This document shows, piece after piece, positions 62,705 through 64,000 of a stretch of 64,000 bases of DNA (the first letter of the stretch is position 1; every line of letters starts with the position of its first letter). The translations under genes were made by a program, and so were the position numbers. The DNA comes from Calothrix sp. PCC 7716 (GTDB taxonomy: Bacteria; Cyanobacteriota; Cyanobacteriia; Cyanobacteriales; Nostocaceae), in the NCBI RefSeq assembly GCF_019977735.1, contig NZ_AP025018.1, forward strand, positions 6,142,580-6,206,579. Direction: 5' to 3'. The notes beneath the pieces were generated by a model. The model ran no database searches. It saw only the letters and a list, made by a program, of their open reading frames with translations, and was not told the DNA's origin.

Positions 62705-63784
62705 ATGACACACAAGAATTTGATGCTGCAGCGTTATTTAGGGATTTTAGTAGCTTTGCTGCTAGCTGTTTTGGGTTTAACCGGCAGCATATTAGTTTTC
62801 TATAAAGGAATAGACGATATTTTTTATCCAGCAACTTCTATTAATACGGGTGAACCAATTTCTTTGGAGCGAGTTGCAGGTGTAGTCAAGCAGAATTACC
62901 CAGACAGCAAATTGTTATCTATTTCTTTAAAAAGTCAACCTATCGACGTTGTTGTTCGTTCAGATAAAGATAAATCAAACCAGTTTACAGATGTATATGT
63001 AAATCCTTATACCGCTCAGATTGTCTCTGCAACTAGAAGTAATGCGAGTATTAGAGGAGTGATTAATCAAATTCACACTAGTTTCCTTGCTGGAGAACCG
63101 GGTCATATATTTGTTGGTATTTGCGGGTTACTATTGATAGCGCGCGCAATTGGTGGATTAATCATTTTTCCTGGTTGGAAAAAGTTATCTACGGGTTTTA
63201 AAATTAGATGGAAGGCGCCTTCGCATTTAATTACTTATGACTTCCATAAAATAATTGGTATTACTGCCGTAGTGTTTTTGATTATGTCGGGTATAACTGG
63301 CGCCATATTAGTCTTCGATAAACAAGCAAGAGTTTTAGGATATGCCTTTTCTGCTATTAGGCAACCAGTAGAACTTGTTTCTGTAGTTCAAAAAGATACT
63401 CAAATACCGACTTTAGATGATTTCTTAAATACAGCAGAAACAGTATTACCTGGAGGAGAGACTACTTTTATTTATCCTGCCATTGACTCGAAGGCGCCTG
63501 TGCGGATACGTAAAAAGTTATCTAAAGACGTTAATCCTAATGGTAGCAGTTACATATATTTAAATCAATATAGCGGTGAAGTACTGGAAGTAAAGAATAT
63601 TAAATATGCACCTGGGGTGGAAAAATTCTTAGCTTGGATGTATCCAATTCATACTGGTGAATTTTTTGGGGCGCCAATGCGGTTCATATATATAATTTTA
63701 GGACTGGCGCCTGTCGTGTTGTTTATTACGGGATTTGTGATTTTTTGGAGTAAAACCCACGGCGCAATGGCTAGAAAAGCTTAG
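62705..63784 (+). CDS. PepSY-domain transmembrane protein (iron-uptake associated)
   Basis: 359 aa from ATG 62705. Four hydrophobic segments: YLGILVALLLAVLGLTGSIL, a second near residue 140 (GHIFVGICGLLLIARAIGG), a third (FHKIIGITAVVFLIMSGITG) and a fourth at the C-terminus (FIYIILGLAPVVLFITGFVI). Conserved membrane His residues and periplasmic PepSY-like regions lie between. The family includes PiuB/FpvG-type proteins tied to siderophore-iron reduction. It is homologous to the frameshifted gene at 13751-14876 and intact. A Fur-type box precedes it, and an AraC gene lies downstream on the other strand. Confidence 0.88.
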   Translation: MTHKNLMLQRYLGILVALLLAVLGLTGSILVFYKGIDDIFYPATSINTGEPISLERVAGVVKQNYPDSKLLSISLKSQPIDVVVRSDKDKSNQFTDVYVNPYTAQIVSATRSNASIRGVINQIHTSFLAGEPGHIFVGICGLLLIARAIGGLIIFPGWKKLSTGFKIRWKAPSHLITYDFHKIIGITAVVFLIMSGITGAILVFDKQARVLGYAFSAIRQPVELVSVVQKDTQIPTLDDFLNTAETVLPGGETTFIYPAIDSKAPVRIRKKLSKDVNPNGSSYIYLNQYSGEVLEVKNIKYAPGVEKFLAWMYPIHTGEFFGAPMRFIYIILGLAPVVLFITGFVIFWSKTHGAMARKA

Positions 63785-63890
63785 AATATATGATACTAGG
63801 TGAAATGCCTTGATTGGCGCCAGCAGTTCTCAATTTATACCTATGTTTACAAGGCTGTTAATATAGTTCTAGAAGTGGATTATATATATG

Positions 63891-64000
63891 TTAGTTATGA
63901 AGCGCAAAAAACCTTACTTGAATCACTTTTCTACTATGTAAACATTGACTTGGTGTAATACCATGCTTTTGCTTGAAAGCTACAGCAAAGTGTCCTAAGT
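63891..64000 (-). CDS. AraC-family regulator, C-terminal part (partial)
   Basis: The minus strand from the window edge reads LGHFAVAFKQKHGITPSQCL followed by HSRKVIQVRFFALHN and a stop at 63891. LGHFAVAFKQKHGITPSQCL is the last helix-turn-helix and end motif of the PchR-like AraC proteins in this window (compare LGQFSAAFKRMFGISPRDCL). The rest lies beyond the window. This makes the seventh AraC locus here, counting the relic at 49729. Confidence 0.75.
   Translation of the reverse strand, partial: LGHFAVAFKQKHGITPSQCLHSRKVIQVRFFALHN

Overview
The window is AT-rich DNA (about 38-40% G+C by eye) from a cyanobacterium, most likely a filamentous Nostocales/Calothrix-type organism. The evidence is an isiA-isiB-isiC iron-stress operon, FurA-type regulators, TonB-dependent receptors with the cyanobacterial AMIN domain, a TGS-less threonyl-tRNA synthetase, and short palindromic repeats typical of this group. 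The palindrome GGCGCC is very frequent. The usual cyanobacterial HIP1 octamer GCGATCGC is nearly absent, and its GATC core is avoided across most of the window.

The content is overwhelmingly metal acquisition. (1) 0-7.7 kb looks like a zinc-starvation cluster: two metallophosphoesterase-like proteins with altered metal ligands, two CooC/MinD-type P-loop ATPases, zinc-independent-type HemB, a threonyl-tRNA synthetase and a DUF1636 ferredoxin-like protein, with several Zur-type boxes. (2) 7.8-15.3 kb holds a heme/siderophore-type ABC importer (permease, ATPase, TonB receptor, binding lipoprotein) behind a Zur/Fur-type box. A PepSY membrane protein frameshifted in an A7 tract and relics of an ABC ATPase and a CP43/IsiA-like protein follow. 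(3) 15.4-17.8 kb is isiABC. (4) 17.9-27.6 kb is a yersiniabactin/pyochelin-like uptake locus: paired YbtP/YbtQ-like ABC proteins, a methyltransferase-like membrane protein, an FptX-like permease, an outer-membrane receptor and an AraC regulator. (5) 27.9-31.2 kb is a feo ferrous-iron operon with two FeoA proteins.

(6) 32-56.3 kb begins with a Fur paralogue carrying an unusual HARP-like C-terminal extension. It then holds three paralogous cassettes of AraC regulator, AMIN-TonB receptor and siderophore-binding lipoprotein. Each cassette has a different broken gene: the binding protein is internally deleted in the first, the receptor is frameshifted in the second, and the AraC gene is split by an ISL3-type insertion sequence with perfect 8-bp target duplications in the third. 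Between the cassettes lie a DUF1636 gene, an EamA transporter, broken antitoxin-like genes, an IS5-like element with an A8 frameshift site, and an uncharacterised two-gene module (HEAT-repeat protein plus unknown 300-residue protein) next to a truncated AAA ATPase.

(7) 56.7-64 kb contains a HigA-like antitoxin with a decayed HigB, and a complete Septu-type defence pair (PtuA ATPase and PtuB HNH nuclease) lying precisely between two identical 76-bp direct repeats. It also has a second flavodoxin, a second FurA-type regulator, a second PepSY protein and the end of another AraC gene.

The genes fit one physiological picture. Outer-membrane receptors, binding lipoproteins, ABC/MFS/Feo permeases and PepSY reductase-like proteins bring iron in, flavodoxin and IsiA replace or protect iron-rich photosynthetic components, and Fur, Zur and AraC proteins control them. 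Many duplications, relics and compositional breaks show that the region is in rapid turnover.
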